Below, one piece after another: positions 50,301 through 60,065 of a stretch of 64,000 bases of DNA. A model generated the notes under the pieces. It saw only the letters and a program-made list of their open reading frames with translations, had not been told where the DNA came from and searched no databases. The DNA comes from Hafnia paralvei ATCC 29927 (GTDB lineage Bacteria > Pseudomonadota > Gammaproteobacteria > Enterobacterales > Enterobacteriaceae): NCBI RefSeq assembly GCF_001655005.1, contig NZ_LXET01000039.1, positions 96,044 through 160,043 of the forward strand, written 5' to 3'. Numbering within the stretch: the stretch's first letter is position 1; each line of letters opens with the position of its first letter. A program made the translations under genes and the position numbers.

Positions 50301-50881
50301 CGAGACAATCCTTTTCACATTCAAAGATGGGTACAGAAAATAATTGTGGCCGCAAATTCGGCGTTTTCAGACTAGCACAATGTGAGGTTTCGCCAAGACA
50401 GGTGAATCGATCCACCTATTGGTAAATATCATGAATTTTCTTCAAACCGCACTTTTTTACTCTGACAAGCTGAAATCCGTCAGCTAATAACCAGAGCAAA
50501 ACCAAGGGCAATCAATTCTTCACAGGCAAACGATTACTATAGTTATTATGTCCATATGATTTGGTTACGCCCCTCACACGATATCTCTGCGGCACATCGT
50601 CTCAGAACGGGTTGAGCAGTCCTCTAAATAAGCATTGTATTTATAAATAGCTATTACCTTACATCGGTGTTAAGTTGCTCCATCATCAGCCAGAAGAATA
50701 AATTCCTCCCATTATTAATATTTTCACGACTCGGCTGTTGTGAATATCTCTCCAACGCGTTCTCGCATTTCACGTCCATCAGATTTTTTAATTTTCATTT
50801 TCTTCATGTGCATACGAAGCATAACGAAGCGCTATGCTTTCCGTCTGTTTAATAGAATTTAATTCTCACCAAGGAATTTCT
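50301..50881. other. Gap between ppsA and the GT14 gene
   Basis: 580 bp without a convincing gene. The left part is the ppsA promoter region; the right part (from about 50640) is AT-rich like the adjoining glycosyltransferase gene and probably contains its promoter. No repeat that would mark an insertion boundary is obvious. Confidence 0.45.
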
Positions 50882-51748
50882 ATGCTTGCCTATTTCCTGC
50901 TTGTCCACCGCTATCCGAACCAATTTAAGCGACTCTTTAAAGCCATTTATCATGCGGATAACCAATATGTTGTCCATATAGATAAAAGCTCAAGCGAAGA
51001 AATTCATCAAGATATCCACCACTTCCTGAGCGAATACCCCAATGCATCTTTAATAGAAAGCATGGATGCCAACTGGGGCGGCTATAGTTTAGTGGATGCA
51101 GAATTACGTGGCATGAAAATGCTGTTAGAAAAAAGTGATTCTTGGGAGTTCTTCATTAACCTCAGCGGTCAGGACTTCCCACTGCAATCCCAAGAAAATA
51201 TTTGCCAATTTCTTAAAAAAAATAAAGGTCGCAACTTCATTAAAATGTCTAACCAAAAAGACACTCGCCCTGAAACCCTGCATCGGATAGAAAAATATGT
51301 CGAGGAATCAGGACGTAACATCACTGAAGTACCTTCCAGAAATCGCCCCTTCATGAAAGACGTTACGCCTTACATTGGCAATCAGTGGATGATCTTATGT
51401 CGAGAGTTTTGTGAATTTGTCACTCACAGCGATGAAATTAAGAAATTTCGTGATTTTTATCGCCATTCGCTCATCGCAGACGAAGGTTTCTTCCAAACCG
51501 TATTGATGAATACCTCTTATCCCCCTAGCGTAATCAATGACGATAAAAGAGCTATTGACTGGATCCCTATGGGAGATATTAAGCTTAGACCCCGCGACTT
51601 CACGAGTCTGGATGAAAAACAGTTATGTTCCAGCAAAAATCTTTTTGCTAGAAAATTTGATGAAACGATTGATAGCGACATTTTAACTATTTTAGAAAAG
51701 CACATCTCGATGCCGTCGAGTTTTATTCCTGCTAAAAACATCATTTAA
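50882..51748 (+). CDS. GT14-type (core-2/I-branching-like) glycosyltransferase
   Basis: From the ATG at 50882 the product has 288 residues: MLAYFLLVHRYPNQFKRLFK, VVHIDKSSSEEIHQDI, ANWGGYSLVDAELRGMKMLL, FFINLSGQDFPLQSQENICQ. The HIDKK-like motif, W-G-S/G-Y and NLSGQDFPL are marks of GT14 beta-1,6-N-acetylglucosaminyl- or xylosyl-transferases. The gene is clearly more AT-rich than its neighbours and interrupts the ppsA-ppsR pair, so it looks acquired. It may decorate a surface glycan. Confidence 0.85.
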   Translation: MLAYFLLVHRYPNQFKRLFKAIYHADNQYVVHIDKSSSEEIHQDIHHFLSEYPNASLIESMDANWGGYSLVDAELRGMKMLLEKSDSWEFFINLSGQDFPLQSQENICQFLKKNKGRNFIKMSNQKDTRPETLHRIEKYVEESGRNITEVPSRNRPFMKDVTPYIGNQWMILCREFCEFVTHSDEIKKFRDFYRHSLIADEGFFQTVLMNTSYPPSVINDDKRAIDWIPMGDIKLRPRDFTSLDEKQLCSSKNLFARKFDETIDSDILTILEKHISMPSSFIPAKNII

Positions 51749-52126
51749 ATCATTTTCAGCGCTATCCCTGTCAGGGAATTTGCTTTTTTGCTCAAATAAA
51801 CGTATTTTTATGCATCTACATAGGGTGAAATTATGAGACTATTCCCATTATTTTCATGATTTTCCTTATGTTTAGTTAAAATACCATTTTTATACGAGCT
51901 TCAGGCCTATTTCCTAAATTGTTGGCCTTTTCAGTTGTTTAACCATACCCCAAATCCTTGGTTTTGTATCAGTAACCTGTCGCTCGCCTTATCGAGACAA
52001 CAAGCCAGCTGCCGATTCAACGTCAACGATGTGGGTATACGTAAATAGGCATAGCGTCACTATAGACGGTCTCCCAAGTCAGGATGCTCACTAAATTAGT
52101 ATGCTCATCGCTTTAAGGTTAATACC
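51749..52126. other. Gap between GT14 gene and DUF3024 gene
   Basis: 378 bp, AT-rich at first; a TCCCTGTCAGGGA dyad near 51765 followed by a T-rich stretch may end the glycosyltransferase transcript. No gene seen. Confidence 0.4.
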
Positions 52127-52474
52127 ATGATTTTCACTGAATCAGAGCTTCAAGATATCACTCGCTGCATGGATCTATTTTTGTCTAAACGCCGTCCTGC
52201 TGAGAATATGCGACATGAATCAGACCTTCAGTACCGTATCAAAGGTCATGACATCGACATTTACGAGTTGCATGCCACCGACGACAGTAAGAAATCCAAG
52301 ATGGTTGAACATCCATCGATAAAAATTACCTACGTCGAAGATACTAAACAGTGGACACTCTACTGGATGCGCCCAAACGCTGAATGGCACCTCTATCAAG
52401 ATGACACCGTTCCTTCTTTCAGCATCGCCATGCGCATTGTCGATCGCGATGAATTTGGCTGCTTCTTCGGCTAA
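52127..52474 (+). CDS. DUF3024 protein
   Basis: The 115-residue product begins MIFTESELQDITRCMDLFLS, then KRRPAENMRHESDLQYRIKG, and ends IVDRDEFGCFFG, with WTLYWMRPNAEWHLY in the middle. The K-R-R-P, W-x-W-R and terminal GCFFG motifs define DUF3024. Function unknown. It is a single gene upstream of ppsR. Confidence 0.85.
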   Translation: MIFTESELQDITRCMDLFLSKRRPAENMRHESDLQYRIKGHDIDIYELHATDDSKKSKMVEHPSIKITYVEDTKQWTLYWMRPNAEWHLYQDDTVPSFSIAMRIVDRDEFGCFFG

Positions 52475-52593
52475 GCTCTCAGCGCAAGAGCAAAGCCGTA
52501 TCGATGCCACCAGTTTGAAATATAAAATATGTAAATAAAATGTGAGTGCGCTAGAGTAGGAACAACACAAGAAAGTCCCTACAGGAGCGCGGA

Positions 52594-53415
52594 GTGGAAA
52601 GAAGCGTATTTTATATTTCAGATGGCACGGCAATCACCGCCGAGGTTCTCGGACATGCGGTGCTCTCGCAATTCCCCGTCGATATCACCTCTTTTACGTT
52701 ACCCTTTGTTGAAACTGAAACGCGCGCTGAAGCCGTGTGTCAGCAAATTAATGATATCTATCATCGCACCGGCTCTCGCCCGCTGGTGTTCTACTCGATT
52801 GTCTCGCCAAAAATTCGTGAAATCATTCACAGCAGTGAAGGTTTTTGTCAGGATATCGTCCGTTCTCTGGTCGCCCCTTTGCAGGACGAACTGGGCATGA
52901 GTCCCGTGCACGTCGCGAATCTAACGCACGGTTTAACCGAACATAACTTGCTGAAATACGATGCTCGCATCGCCGCCATTGATTATACATTAGCGCACGA
53001 TGACGGCATTTCGCTGCGTAACCTCGACCAAGCGCAAGTCATTCTGCTCGGCGTTTCCCGATGTGGAAAAACCCCCACCAGTCTTTATCTCGCCATGCAG
53101 TTTGGTATCCGTGCGGCAAACTATCCGTTCACCGCTGATGATATGGACAATCTACAATTGCCTCCTGCACTGAAGGCACATCAGCATAAACTCTTTGGCT
53201 TAACGATAAATCCAGATCGTCTAGCCGCAATTCGTGAAGGACGCCGCGAAAACAGCCGCTATGCCTCCATGCGCCAGTGCCGCTTAGAATTAGCGGAAGT
53301 AGAAGCGCTATATCGCAAAAATCAGATACGCTACCTCAACACCACTAACCACTCGGTTGAAGAGATTGCCACTAAGATCCTTGATACTTTAGGTTTAAGC
53401 AGACGGATGTATTAA
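52594..53415 (+). CDS. ppsR: PEP synthase regulatory protein PpsR (YdiA)
   Basis: The 273-residue product starts with GTG (GGAG upstream), MERSVFYISDGTAITAEVLG. The DUF299 P-loop LGVSRCGKTPTSLYLA is near residue 150. It is the bifunctional kinase/pyrophosphorylase that inactivates and reactivates PpsA by phosphorylating a threonine next to the catalytic histidine. Length is near E. coli PpsR (277). In E. coli it lies directly beside ppsA; here two genes separate them. Confidence 0.96.
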   Translation: MERSVFYISDGTAITAEVLGHAVLSQFPVDITSFTLPFVETETRAEAVCQQINDIYHRTGSRPLVFYSIVSPKIREIIHSSEGFCQDIVRSLVAPLQDELGMSPVHVANLTHGLTEHNLLKYDARIAAIDYTLAHDDGISLRNLDQAQVILLGVSRCGKTPTSLYLAMQFGIRAANYPFTADDMDNLQLPPALKAHQHKLFGLTINPDRLAAIREGRRENSRYASMRQCRLELAEVEALYRKNQIRYLNTTNHSVEEIATKILDTLGLSRRMY

Positions 53416-53528
53416 CGCTAATCACATCGTTAGATACGCACAGGATTGTAGTTTCTGTGCGTTATTAGTTTGTCATTTCCCTCATACCAACATCGTAATT
53501 TCGTGTTAAAAACACACACTCAATCACA

Positions 53529-53558
53529 TTGTACACATGTACTAGTAAAAAAGTACGC
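53529..53558 (+). promoter_or_regulatory. aroH promoter with TrpR operator
   Basis: TTGTAC (53529-53534) and TACGCT (53553-53558), 18 bases apart, make a plausible promoter. The spacer and -10 contain TGTACTAGT...AGTACG (53538-53557), matching the TrpR consensus at 15-16 of 20 positions. It fits tryptophan repression of aroH as in E. coli. Confidence 0.7.
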
Positions 53559-53672
53559 TATTCGTACATAAAATGAACAGCCCGCTATTGATTTGTTTGT
53601 CAATTGCTTTATTGTGATCGTCATCACTTCCCGGTACTCCTGCCGTAGCGAAGAACAGATTTAGAGATGGTT

Positions 53673-54728
53673 ATGCACAAGACCGATGAATTGCGAACCG
53701 CGCGCATCGACACCCTTGTTACGCCTGAAGAACTGGCGCAGCAACTGCCTGTTGGATTGCAGGTCGCAGAAAACGTGACAGCGTCACGCAAGCGAATTGA
53801 ACACATACTCAGTGGTGATGATAAACGCCTACTGGTTATTGTTGGCCCCTGCTCGATCCATGATATCAATGCTGCCGTTGATTACGCCCAGCGTTTATCA
53901 GCAATGCGTGACAAATACCAAGACCGCTTGGAAATTGTCATGCGGACCTATTTTGAAAAACCGCGCACGGTGATTGGCTGGAAAGGATTAATTTCCGACC
54001 CCGATCTCAATGGCTCATACCGCGTCAATCACGGCATTCGCTTAGCTCGTGAACTGCTATTGAAGGTGAACGAATTAGGCGTACCAACCGCCACCGAGTT
54101 CCTTGATATGGTGACCGGTCAATATATCGCCGATCTGATCAGTTGGGGGGCAATCGGTGCACGCACCACCGAAAGCCAAATCCATCGCGAGATGGCGTCA
54201 GCGCTCTCCTGTCCGGTAGGTTTCAAAAATGGTACCGACGGTAATACACGTATTGCGATTGATGCCATCCGTGCGGCGCGTTCTAGCCATATGTTCTTAT
54301 CCCCCGATAAGCATGGCCAGATGACCATCTACCAAACCAGCGGCAATCCCTACGGGCATATCATTATGCGCGGTGGTAAAACGCCGAACTATCATGCCGA
54401 TGACATCGCCAGTGCCTGCGACAGCCTGCGTGAGTTTGATTTGCCTGAGCATCTGGTTATCGACTTCAGCCATGGTAACTGCCAAAAAATGCACCGTCGT
54501 CAGCTAGACGTAGCCGCTAATGTCGGACAACAAATCCGCGATGGATCACAGGCTATCGTAGGCGTCATGGCTGAAAGTTTCTTAGTCGAAGGAACGCAGA
54601 AAAATGTTCCGGGACAATCACTTACCTACGGCCAGTCAATCACCGATCCGTGTTTGAGCTGGAAAGATACCGAAACTTTACTCGAGTTACTGGCCGATGC
54701 CGTTAGCGCTCGGCTGTCATCATCCTAA
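53673..54728 (+). CDS. aroH: DAHP synthase, Trp-sensitive, AroH
   Basis: From the ATG at 53673 the product has about 351 residues (E. coli 348) and starts MHKTDELRTARIDTLVTPEE. The type I DAHP synthase motifs GPCSIHD, RTYFEKPRTVIGWKGLISDP, GARTTESQIHREMASALSCP and IDFSHGNCQK are present. It condenses PEP and erythrose 4-phosphate in the first shikimate step; the TrpR operator and location identify it as the tryptophan-sensitive isozyme. An upstream ATG would add two residues. Confidence 0.95.
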   Translation: MHKTDELRTARIDTLVTPEELAQQLPVGLQVAENVTASRKRIEHILSGDDKRLLVIVGPCSIHDINAAVDYAQRLSAMRDKYQDRLEIVMRTYFEKPRTVIGWKGLISDPDLNGSYRVNHGIRLARELLLKVNELGVPTATEFLDMVTGQYIADLISWGAIGARTTESQIHREMASALSCPVGFKNGTDGNTRIAIDAIRAARSSHMFLSPDKHGQMTIYQTSGNPYGHIIMRGGKTPNYHADDIASACDSLREFDLPEHLVIDFSHGNCQKMHRRQLDVAANVGQQIRDGSQAIVGVMAESFLVEGTQKNVPGQSLTYGQSITDPCLSWKDTETLLELLADAVSARLSSS

Positions 54729-54749
54729 TTCACACTCGTCGTCTTCATG

Positions 54750-54778
54750 AACCGGCCCCATCGAGCCGGTTTTTTTTC
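54750..54778 (+). terminator. aroH terminator
   Basis: AACCGGC-CCCATCGA-GCCGGTT followed by TTTTTT. Confidence 0.9.
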
Positions 54779-54865
54779 GCTTGATTACGCCTTAATCATG
54801 CTTGTATTAATTATCATTTCGTTTTGACGTAGATCATTCTATAGTGATTTCCCTGTTGATCAAAT

Positions 54866-54884
54866 GAGTATGATTATCATTTAA
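54866..54884 (+). promoter_or_regulatory. Fur box before hutW
   Basis: GAGTATGATTATCATTTAA matches the 19-bp Fur consensus at about 13 positions, with the strong TGATTATCATT core. It lies 41 bases before the hutW start, so iron should repress this unit. Confidence 0.7.
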
Positions 54885-54924
54885 TGTCGACCTTTATCAA
54901 AAAAGTCACCAAGGAAATTTGCGC

Positions 54925-56253
54925 ATGTATTTGGATCTAGCGCCCTATTTCGCCGCGGAAGAAGGTATTCCTTTCCGTGACCGATGGGCAACCATGCCAT
55001 GGCGAAATCAAAAGCCAGTCTCGCCAGAAAGCGTTGATCAACACTGGCAAAGCATTCTGAATAGTAGCGTCGAGGCGAATAAGCGCCTGTTGTACCTGCA
55101 TATTCCCTTCTGTGCGACACACTGCAAATTCTGCGGTTTCTATCAAAATAAACTGGAAACAGAAGCAACCGAACAATATTGCGACTATCTGGTTCGCGAA
55201 ATAGAAATGGAGGCTTCCAGCCCGCTTAATCAGTCTGCGCCTATCCACGCGATCTATTTTGGCGGAGGCACGCCGACCGCGCTGTCTGCGTCTCAGCTAC
55301 ATCGTATTATCAGCACGCTGAAACGCCTGCTTCCGTTGGCTCCAGACTGTGAAATCACCGTTGAAGGCCGTATTCTCAATTTCGATGATGAACGCGTCGA
55401 TGCCTGCCTTGAAGCCGGAGCAAACCGCTTTTCGATCGGTATTCAAACCTTCAATACCCGCATCCGTCAGCGTATGGGGCGGCGAGCTACTGGCGAAGAA
55501 GCCGTTGCGTTTATGCGCCAATTGGCTGAACGCGATCGTGCGGCCGTGGTGTGCGACCTCATGTTTGGCCTGCCAGAACAAACCATGCAGGACTGGCAAA
55601 ACGATCTCGACATTGTCAGCGATCTACCGTTAGACGGCGTTGACCTCTATGCGCTTAACCTTTTGCCTTCTACTCCGTTGGGAAAGGCCGTTGAAAACAA
55701 ACGCGTGACGCTCCCCGACGTCACTCAACGCCGAGACTTTTACCTCACGGGAGAAGCCTTTTTAGCCGATGAAGGCTGGCGTCAGCTCAGTAACAGCCAT
55801 TGGGCGCGCACCACAAGGGAGCGAAATCTGTACAATCTGCTGATCAAACAAGGGGCGGACTGCCTTGCTTTTGGCAGCTGTGCTGGCGGAAACATCGACG
55901 GTCAGTCTTATATGATGGAACGCAGCCTTGAACGTTATTATCAAAAGCTAGATGAAGGGCGCAAGCCGATCATGATGATGACGTCACGCAGCGAGCAGCA
56001 CCGCTGGCGTTTGGCGCTGCAAGGCGGCATTGAGGTGGGACATTTCGACCTTAAACGCGTACTTCCCGATCCATCACCTCTCCTTCCGTTACTGCAACAG
56101 TGGCAGAAATGCGGCTTAATGCAGGTTAACGGAACTCGTTTTCGCCTGACTCCCGCTGGCCGTTTCTGGGCGAGCAACCTTATGCAGGCATTACAAACCC
56201 TTGTCCCTCAACTATTAGAAACCAAGCAACCTATTTTGGAGCCAACAGCATGA
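54925..56253 (+). CDS. hutW: Radical SAM heme-degrading methyltransferase, HutW/ChuW-like
   Basis: From the ATG at 54925 (AAGGAA upstream) the product has about 442 residues. LHIPFCATHCKFCGFYQNKL has the radical-SAM Cys-x3-Cys-x2-Cys; IYFGGGTPTALSASQLHRI and NRFSIGIQTFNTRIRQRMGR follow, as in HemN/ChuW proteins. E. coli O157 ChuW breaks the heme ring without oxygen and releases iron. It overlaps hutX by four bases (ATGA). Confidence 0.93.
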   Translation: MYLDLAPYFAAEEGIPFRDRWATMPWRNQKPVSPESVDQHWQSILNSSVEANKRLLYLHIPFCATHCKFCGFYQNKLETEATEQYCDYLVREIEMEASSPLNQSAPIHAIYFGGGTPTALSASQLHRIISTLKRLLPLAPDCEITVEGRILNFDDERVDACLEAGANRFSIGIQTFNTRIRQRMGRRATGEEAVAFMRQLAERDRAAVVCDLMFGLPEQTMQDWQNDLDIVSDLPLDGVDLYALNLLPSTPLGKAVENKRVTLPDVTQRRDFYLTGEAFLADEGWRQLSNSHWARTTRERNLYNLLIKQGADCLAFGSCAGGNIDGQSYMMERSLERYYQKLDEGRKPIMMMTSRSEQHRWRLALQGGIEVGHFDLKRVLPDPSPLLPLLQQWQKCGLMQVNGTRFRLTPAGRFWASNLMQALQTLVPQLLETKQPILEPTA

Positions 56254-56774
56254 GCACTCCCTCTTCTGCACAACAACACGATTTAATGGCATACCTAAGC
56301 ACCAACCCAGACGGCACGGTTGAAGATATTGCCAAGCGTTACAACGTCACTCCGTTAGACGTTATCCGTTTAACCCCGGGTGCGCAGATCTTTGACGGTG
56401 CACAGTTTGATACGGTTTGGGATGAAATCACCCAGTGGGGCGACGTCACTACGCTAGTCAACAATGATGACTTAATCCTTGAGTTTCATGGCGAATTACC
56501 CACCGGCACTCATCGCCATGGTTTCTTTAACTTACGCGGTAAAAAAGGTCTCAGTGGCCACATTCGCGCCACTCATTGCCGACATATCGCGCTGGTCGAG
56601 CGCCCATTTATGGGAATGGACACCGCATCAGTCTGGTTCATCAACGAGGCTGGCCGCGCCATGATGAAAATTTTTGTTGGCCGCGATAGCCACCGCAAAT
56701 TGCTGACCGAACAGTTAGACGCCTTCCGTGCGTTGCCTAGCAAGATCGCAACAAAGCTGGAGTCTTGTGTATGA
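56250..56774 (+). CDS. hutX: Cytoplasmic heme carrier HutX/ChuX-like
   Basis: The 174-residue product has the HutX/ChuX pattern: DGTVEDIAKRYNVTPLDVIR, TLVNNDDLILEFHGELPTGT, HGFFNLRGKKGLSGHI and SVWFINEAGRAMMKIFVGRD. It binds heme in the cytoplasm and is thought to hand it on to degradation enzymes. It lies between hutW and the chuY-like gene, as in E. coli O157 chuWXY. Confidence 0.93.
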   Translation: MSTPSSAQQHDLMAYLSTNPDGTVEDIAKRYNVTPLDVIRLTPGAQIFDGAQFDTVWDEITQWGDVTTLVNNDDLILEFHGELPTGTHRHGFFNLRGKKGLSGHIRATHCRHIALVERPFMGMDTASVWFINEAGRAMMKIFVGRDSHRKLLTEQLDAFRALPSKIATKLESCV

Positions 56775-57388
56775 CACCTTGGTTAATCTTCGGTGCGGGC
56801 AGCGGCGTAGGTGCCGAATTGGTCACTCTAGGTCTACACGAAAAGCGCCCTATTTTTGCACTCGTCAGAAACCCAGAGCAGGCCGACACTCTACGCAAAA
56901 AAGGTGTAACGGTGCTTGAAGGCGATGCACTCAACGCGGATCAGGTTGAAAAAATCTGTCGGATGGCAGGCGAAAAAGCTCGAATTGTCTCTACATTAGG
57001 CAGCCGTGAAGGCGACTATCTGGGGAATCGACTGATCATTGATACCGCTGAGCGCTGTGGCCTCACCCATATGATGCTAGTCACCTCTATTGGCTGTGGA
57101 GATAGTTGGCCTACCCTCTCTGAACGTGCCAAAAAGGCCTTTGGACAAGCGGTGCGTGAGAAATCACTGGCGGAATGCTGGCTGCAAACCAGTCAGCTAC
57201 AAAGCTGTATTTTGCGCCCAGGTGGGCTATTCAACGGCGAAGCAACCGGAAACGGCCAGTGTATTCAGGGAGAGGCACATGGACTTATTCGTCGTGCTGA
57301 CGTTGCCTTGCTTATCCAAATGCTGATAGATGATGAAAGTTCATACGGGAAAATTTTCGCGCTGATTGACCCGATGCTGAAACCATAA
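56771..57388 (+). CDS. chuY: NAD(P)-binding anaerobilin reductase, ChuY-like
   Basis: From the ATG at 56771, overlapping the hutX stop (ATGA), the product has 205 residues. It starts MTPWLIFGAGSGVGAELVTL, a Rossmann G-x-x-G-x-G motif, and has LVTSIGCGDSWPTLSERAKK and ILRPGGLFNGEATG as in SDR-like ChuY. In E. coli O157 ChuY reduces the product of ChuW. It completes the anaerobic heme-breakdown operon. Confidence 0.9.
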   Translation: MTPWLIFGAGSGVGAELVTLGLHEKRPIFALVRNPEQADTLRKKGVTVLEGDALNADQVEKICRMAGEKARIVSTLGSREGDYLGNRLIIDTAERCGLTHMMLVTSIGCGDSWPTLSERAKKAFGQAVREKSLAECWLQTSQLQSCILRPGGLFNGEATGNGQCIQGEAHGLIRRADVALLIQMLIDDESSYGKIFALIDPMLKP

Positions 57389-57439
57389 AAAGGTTCACAT
57401 TTTTTGCAAAAATATCTTGCTGTGCCAAGCGCATTTCAT

Positions 57440-57458
57440 GATAATGATTCTCATTGTG
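57440..57458 (+). promoter_or_regulatory. Fur box before hemP
   Basis: GATAATGATTCTCATTGTG matches the 19-bp Fur consensus at about 15 positions. It lies 43 bases before the hemP start. Confidence 0.82.
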
Positions 57459-57501
57459 ATAACAATTAACATTCACTTACTATTTGTAAGAAAGAGCGCA
57501 T

Positions 57502-57705
57502 ATGGAAAAGCCGAATATTGATCCTCAATCAGTTGATCTGCTGAATTTGTCGACTCACCAAAGCCCTACGCTATATACCTCGGCTGCGGCAACGATTGAC
57601 AGTCACGCACTGTTAGGCGACGAGGGAAAAGTCATTATTCAGCACCAAGGCGAACAGTATCAACTGCGCCAAACAAAATCAGGCAAACTGATCCTGACCA
57701 AGTAA
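57502..57705 (+). CDS. hemP: HemP (YdiE) hemin uptake protein
   Basis: The 67-residue product ends with the HemP pattern KVIIQHQGEQYQLRQTKSGK then LILTK; the N-terminal half is longer and less conserved. HemP proteins support heme uptake gene expression or uptake in several bacteria. First gene of the Fur-controlled hem operon. In E. coli K-12 an orphan hemP (ydiE) still follows aroH, consistent with an ancestral locus here. Confidence 0.92.
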   Translation: MEKPNIDPQSVDLLNLSTHQSPTLYTSAAATIDSHALLGDEGKVIIQHQGEQYQLRQTKSGKLILTK

Positions 57706-57820
57706 TCAGTACACCATTAACTTTAATCCAAACATTAATTTGCCAGCCACCCAGCCTTTTATTAGGCAAGGCAGCCAGCAGCCCTGATGCTATGTTTTCA
57801 TACATACGGAGTGTTGCCCC

Positions 57821-59941
57821 ATGTCTTGTTCCACCCGCGCCAGGCTGGCTCGTTCAACCTTTAGTCCTTCCCGCTTAAGCATTGCAGTGGCTTGCGCCCT
57901 ACCTTTATTCGCTCATGCGGATACATTGGTTGATACTCCCGCTAGCTCCACGTCTCAAGAAATTGCTTACACTGGAAACACGCCTGCGGGTGGCAAAGAC
58001 AGCAACCGCCAGCAAAGCGTTATGACCGTCACCGCAACAGGCAACGAACGTGACAGCTTTGAAGCGCCAATGATGGTGTCTGTTCTAGAAAACAACGATC
58101 CGGAAACCATGACTGCCAGCTCGGCACCCGACATGCTGCGCCATATTCCGGGGGTAACCATTTCTGGCGGTAGCCGTGCTAATGGACAAGATATCAGCAT
58201 GCGCGGCTACGATCGCCGTGGCGTTTTGGTTCTGGTTGATGGCGTTCGTCAAGGCACGGATACTGGACATCTAAACGGCACCTTCCTTGATCCTGCGCTT
58301 ATCAAACGCGTCGAAGTGGTGCGTGGTCCAGGAGCCTTACTGTACGGCAGCGGCGCATTGGGTGGCGTAATCTCTTACGAAACCGTCGATGCCGCAGACC
58401 TGCTGATGCCGGGCAAAAATACCGGTTATCGCGTATTTGGCACTGCAGGCACACAGGATCACAGCCTCGGTATGGGCGCGAGCGCATACGGAAAAACCGA
58501 TGATTTAGACGGCATTATCTCATTTAGCACCCGCGACCGCGGTAACTTGCGCATGAGTAACGGCTTTAATTCACCGAATGATGAAACCATCAGCAACGTT
58601 CTCACCAAAGGAACTTGGACAATTGACGAAAACCAGTCGTTGTCCGGTGATTTGCGTTATTACAACAATGCCGCGCGTGAACCTAAAAACCCTCAGACAG
58701 AAAATGCGGGCACCGGCAATGTCATGACCGACCGCTCCACTATTCAGCGCGATGCGCAGGCGACCTACAAACTGAAACCGGTGGGTCAAGACTGGCTCGA
58801 TGCCACGCTGACGGGCTATACCTCTGAAGTGAAAATTAACGCTAGCCCAACCGGGACATCGTACGAAGAGCGCAAGCAAACCACGAACGGAGCCAAACTG
58901 GAAAACCGTAGCCGTCTGTTTGCCGACAGCTTTGCCTCTCACTTGCTGACTTATGGTACAGAAGCCTACAAACAGAAGCAGACGCCAGGCGGCGCGACCA
59001 CAGGTTTCCCACAGGCAGATATCAAATTTGCTTCTGGCTGGTTGCAGGATGAAATTACGCTGCGCGACTTACCCGTCGATATTGTAGCCGGTACTCGCTA
59101 CGACAATTATAAAGGTAGCAGCGACGGCTACGATGATGTTAATGCCGACAAATGGTCATCGCGTGCCGCAATGACCATTAACCCAACCGACTGGTTGATG
59201 ATCTTCGGTAGCTATGCCCAAGCATTCCGTGCTCCAACGATGGGTGAAATGTATAACGACGCCCTGCACTTCCAAATGGGTCCAGGAATGGCGAACTATT
59301 GGAAGCCAAATCCAAATCTGAAGCCTGAAACCAATGAAACCCAAGAAGTTGGCTTTGGTCTGCGCTTTGACGACGTGCTGATGGCAAATGACTCCCTGAA
59401 GTTCAAATCAAGTTACTTCGGTACCAAAGCTAAGGACTACATCAAAACCCAGGTCACGATGGATATGGGCTTTGTTAACGGTCGATTCGGCTGTATCGAT
59501 TGCAGCACTACGTCAACCAACATTGACCGAGCCAAAATCTGGGGCTGGGATGCGGCGATGGAGTACCAAACAGACTGGTTCGATTGGAGTCTGGCCTATA
59601 ACCGTACTCGTGGTAAAGATCAGAAAACCGGAGAATGGCTAGATAACATCAATCCAGACACCGTCTCTAGCCAAGTGAACGTGCCTATTAGCACCACCGG
59701 TTTCTCCGTAGGCTGGGTCGGTACCTTCGCCGATCGTAACAATCAGGTTAATGCCGGAACCGCACCACAAGCCGGCTACGGCGTGAACGATTTCTACGTT
59801 AGCTACAAAGGCAAAGATTCATTCAACGGCATGACCACAAGCGTCGTTCTGGGTAACGCCTTCGACAAAGAATACTACTCATCACAAGGTGTGATTCAGG
59901 ATGGCATCAACGGAAAACTGCTGGTGAGCTACCAGTGGTAA
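57821..59941 (+). CDS. hemR: TonB-dependent heme receptor HemR
   Basis: The 706-residue product has a signal peptide (cleavage near ALPLFAHA|DT), a TonB-box-like QQSVMTVTATG, a plug domain (RHIPGVTISGGSRANGQDIS, MRGYDRRGVLVLVDGVRQGT) and a beta barrel ending SYQW. FRAPTMGEMYNDALHF and KPNPNLKPETNE are the FRAP/NPNL motifs of heme receptors. It brings heme through the outer membrane. Confidence 0.95.
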   Translation: MSCSTRARLARSTFSPSRLSIAVACALPLFAHADTLVDTPASSTSQEIAYTGNTPAGGKDSNRQQSVMTVTATGNERDSFEAPMMVSVLENNDPETMTASSAPDMLRHIPGVTISGGSRANGQDISMRGYDRRGVLVLVDGVRQGTDTGHLNGTFLDPALIKRVEVVRGPGALLYGSGALGGVISYETVDAADLLMPGKNTGYRVFGTAGTQDHSLGMGASAYGKTDDLDGIISFSTRDRGNLRMSNGFNSPNDETISNVLTKGTWTIDENQSLSGDLRYYNNAAREPKNPQTENAGTGNVMTDRSTIQRDAQATYKLKPVGQDWLDATLTGYTSEVKINASPTGTSYEERKQTTNGAKLENRSRLFADSFASHLLTYGTEAYKQKQTPGGATTGFPQADIKFASGWLQDEITLRDLPVDIVAGTRYDNYKGSSDGYDDVNADKWSSRAAMTINPTDWLMIFGSYAQAFRAPTMGEMYNDALHFQMGPGMANYWKPNPNLKPETNETQEVGFGLRFDDVLMANDSLKFKSSYFGTKAKDYIKTQVTMDMGFVNGRFGCIDCSTTSTNIDRAKIWGWDAAMEYQTDWFDWSLAYNRTRGKDQKTGEWLDNINPDTVSSQVNVPISTTGFSVGWVGTFADRNNQVNAGTAPQAGYGVNDFYVSYKGKDSFNGMTTSVVLGNAFDKEYYSSQGVIQDGINGKLLVSYQW

Positions 59942-59962
59942 TCGCGGCTCCGACGCGTTTCC

Positions 59963-59988
59963 AACCTCTCCCTGTTTAGGGGGAGGTT
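59963..59988 (+). promoter_or_regulatory. Hairpin between hemR and hemS
   Basis: AACCTCTCCC at 59963 pairs over ten positions with GGGGGAGGTT at 59979, with a six-base loop. No full T-run follows, so it may partly terminate or stabilise mRNA and lower hemS-V expression relative to hemR. Confidence 0.55.
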
Positions 59989-60065
59989 TCTCATTTGTAT
60001 CTGTAGCACAACTCATTGATTTTATTCATTTAAGCACCCTGTAACACCATAAAAAGGAAGACAAA

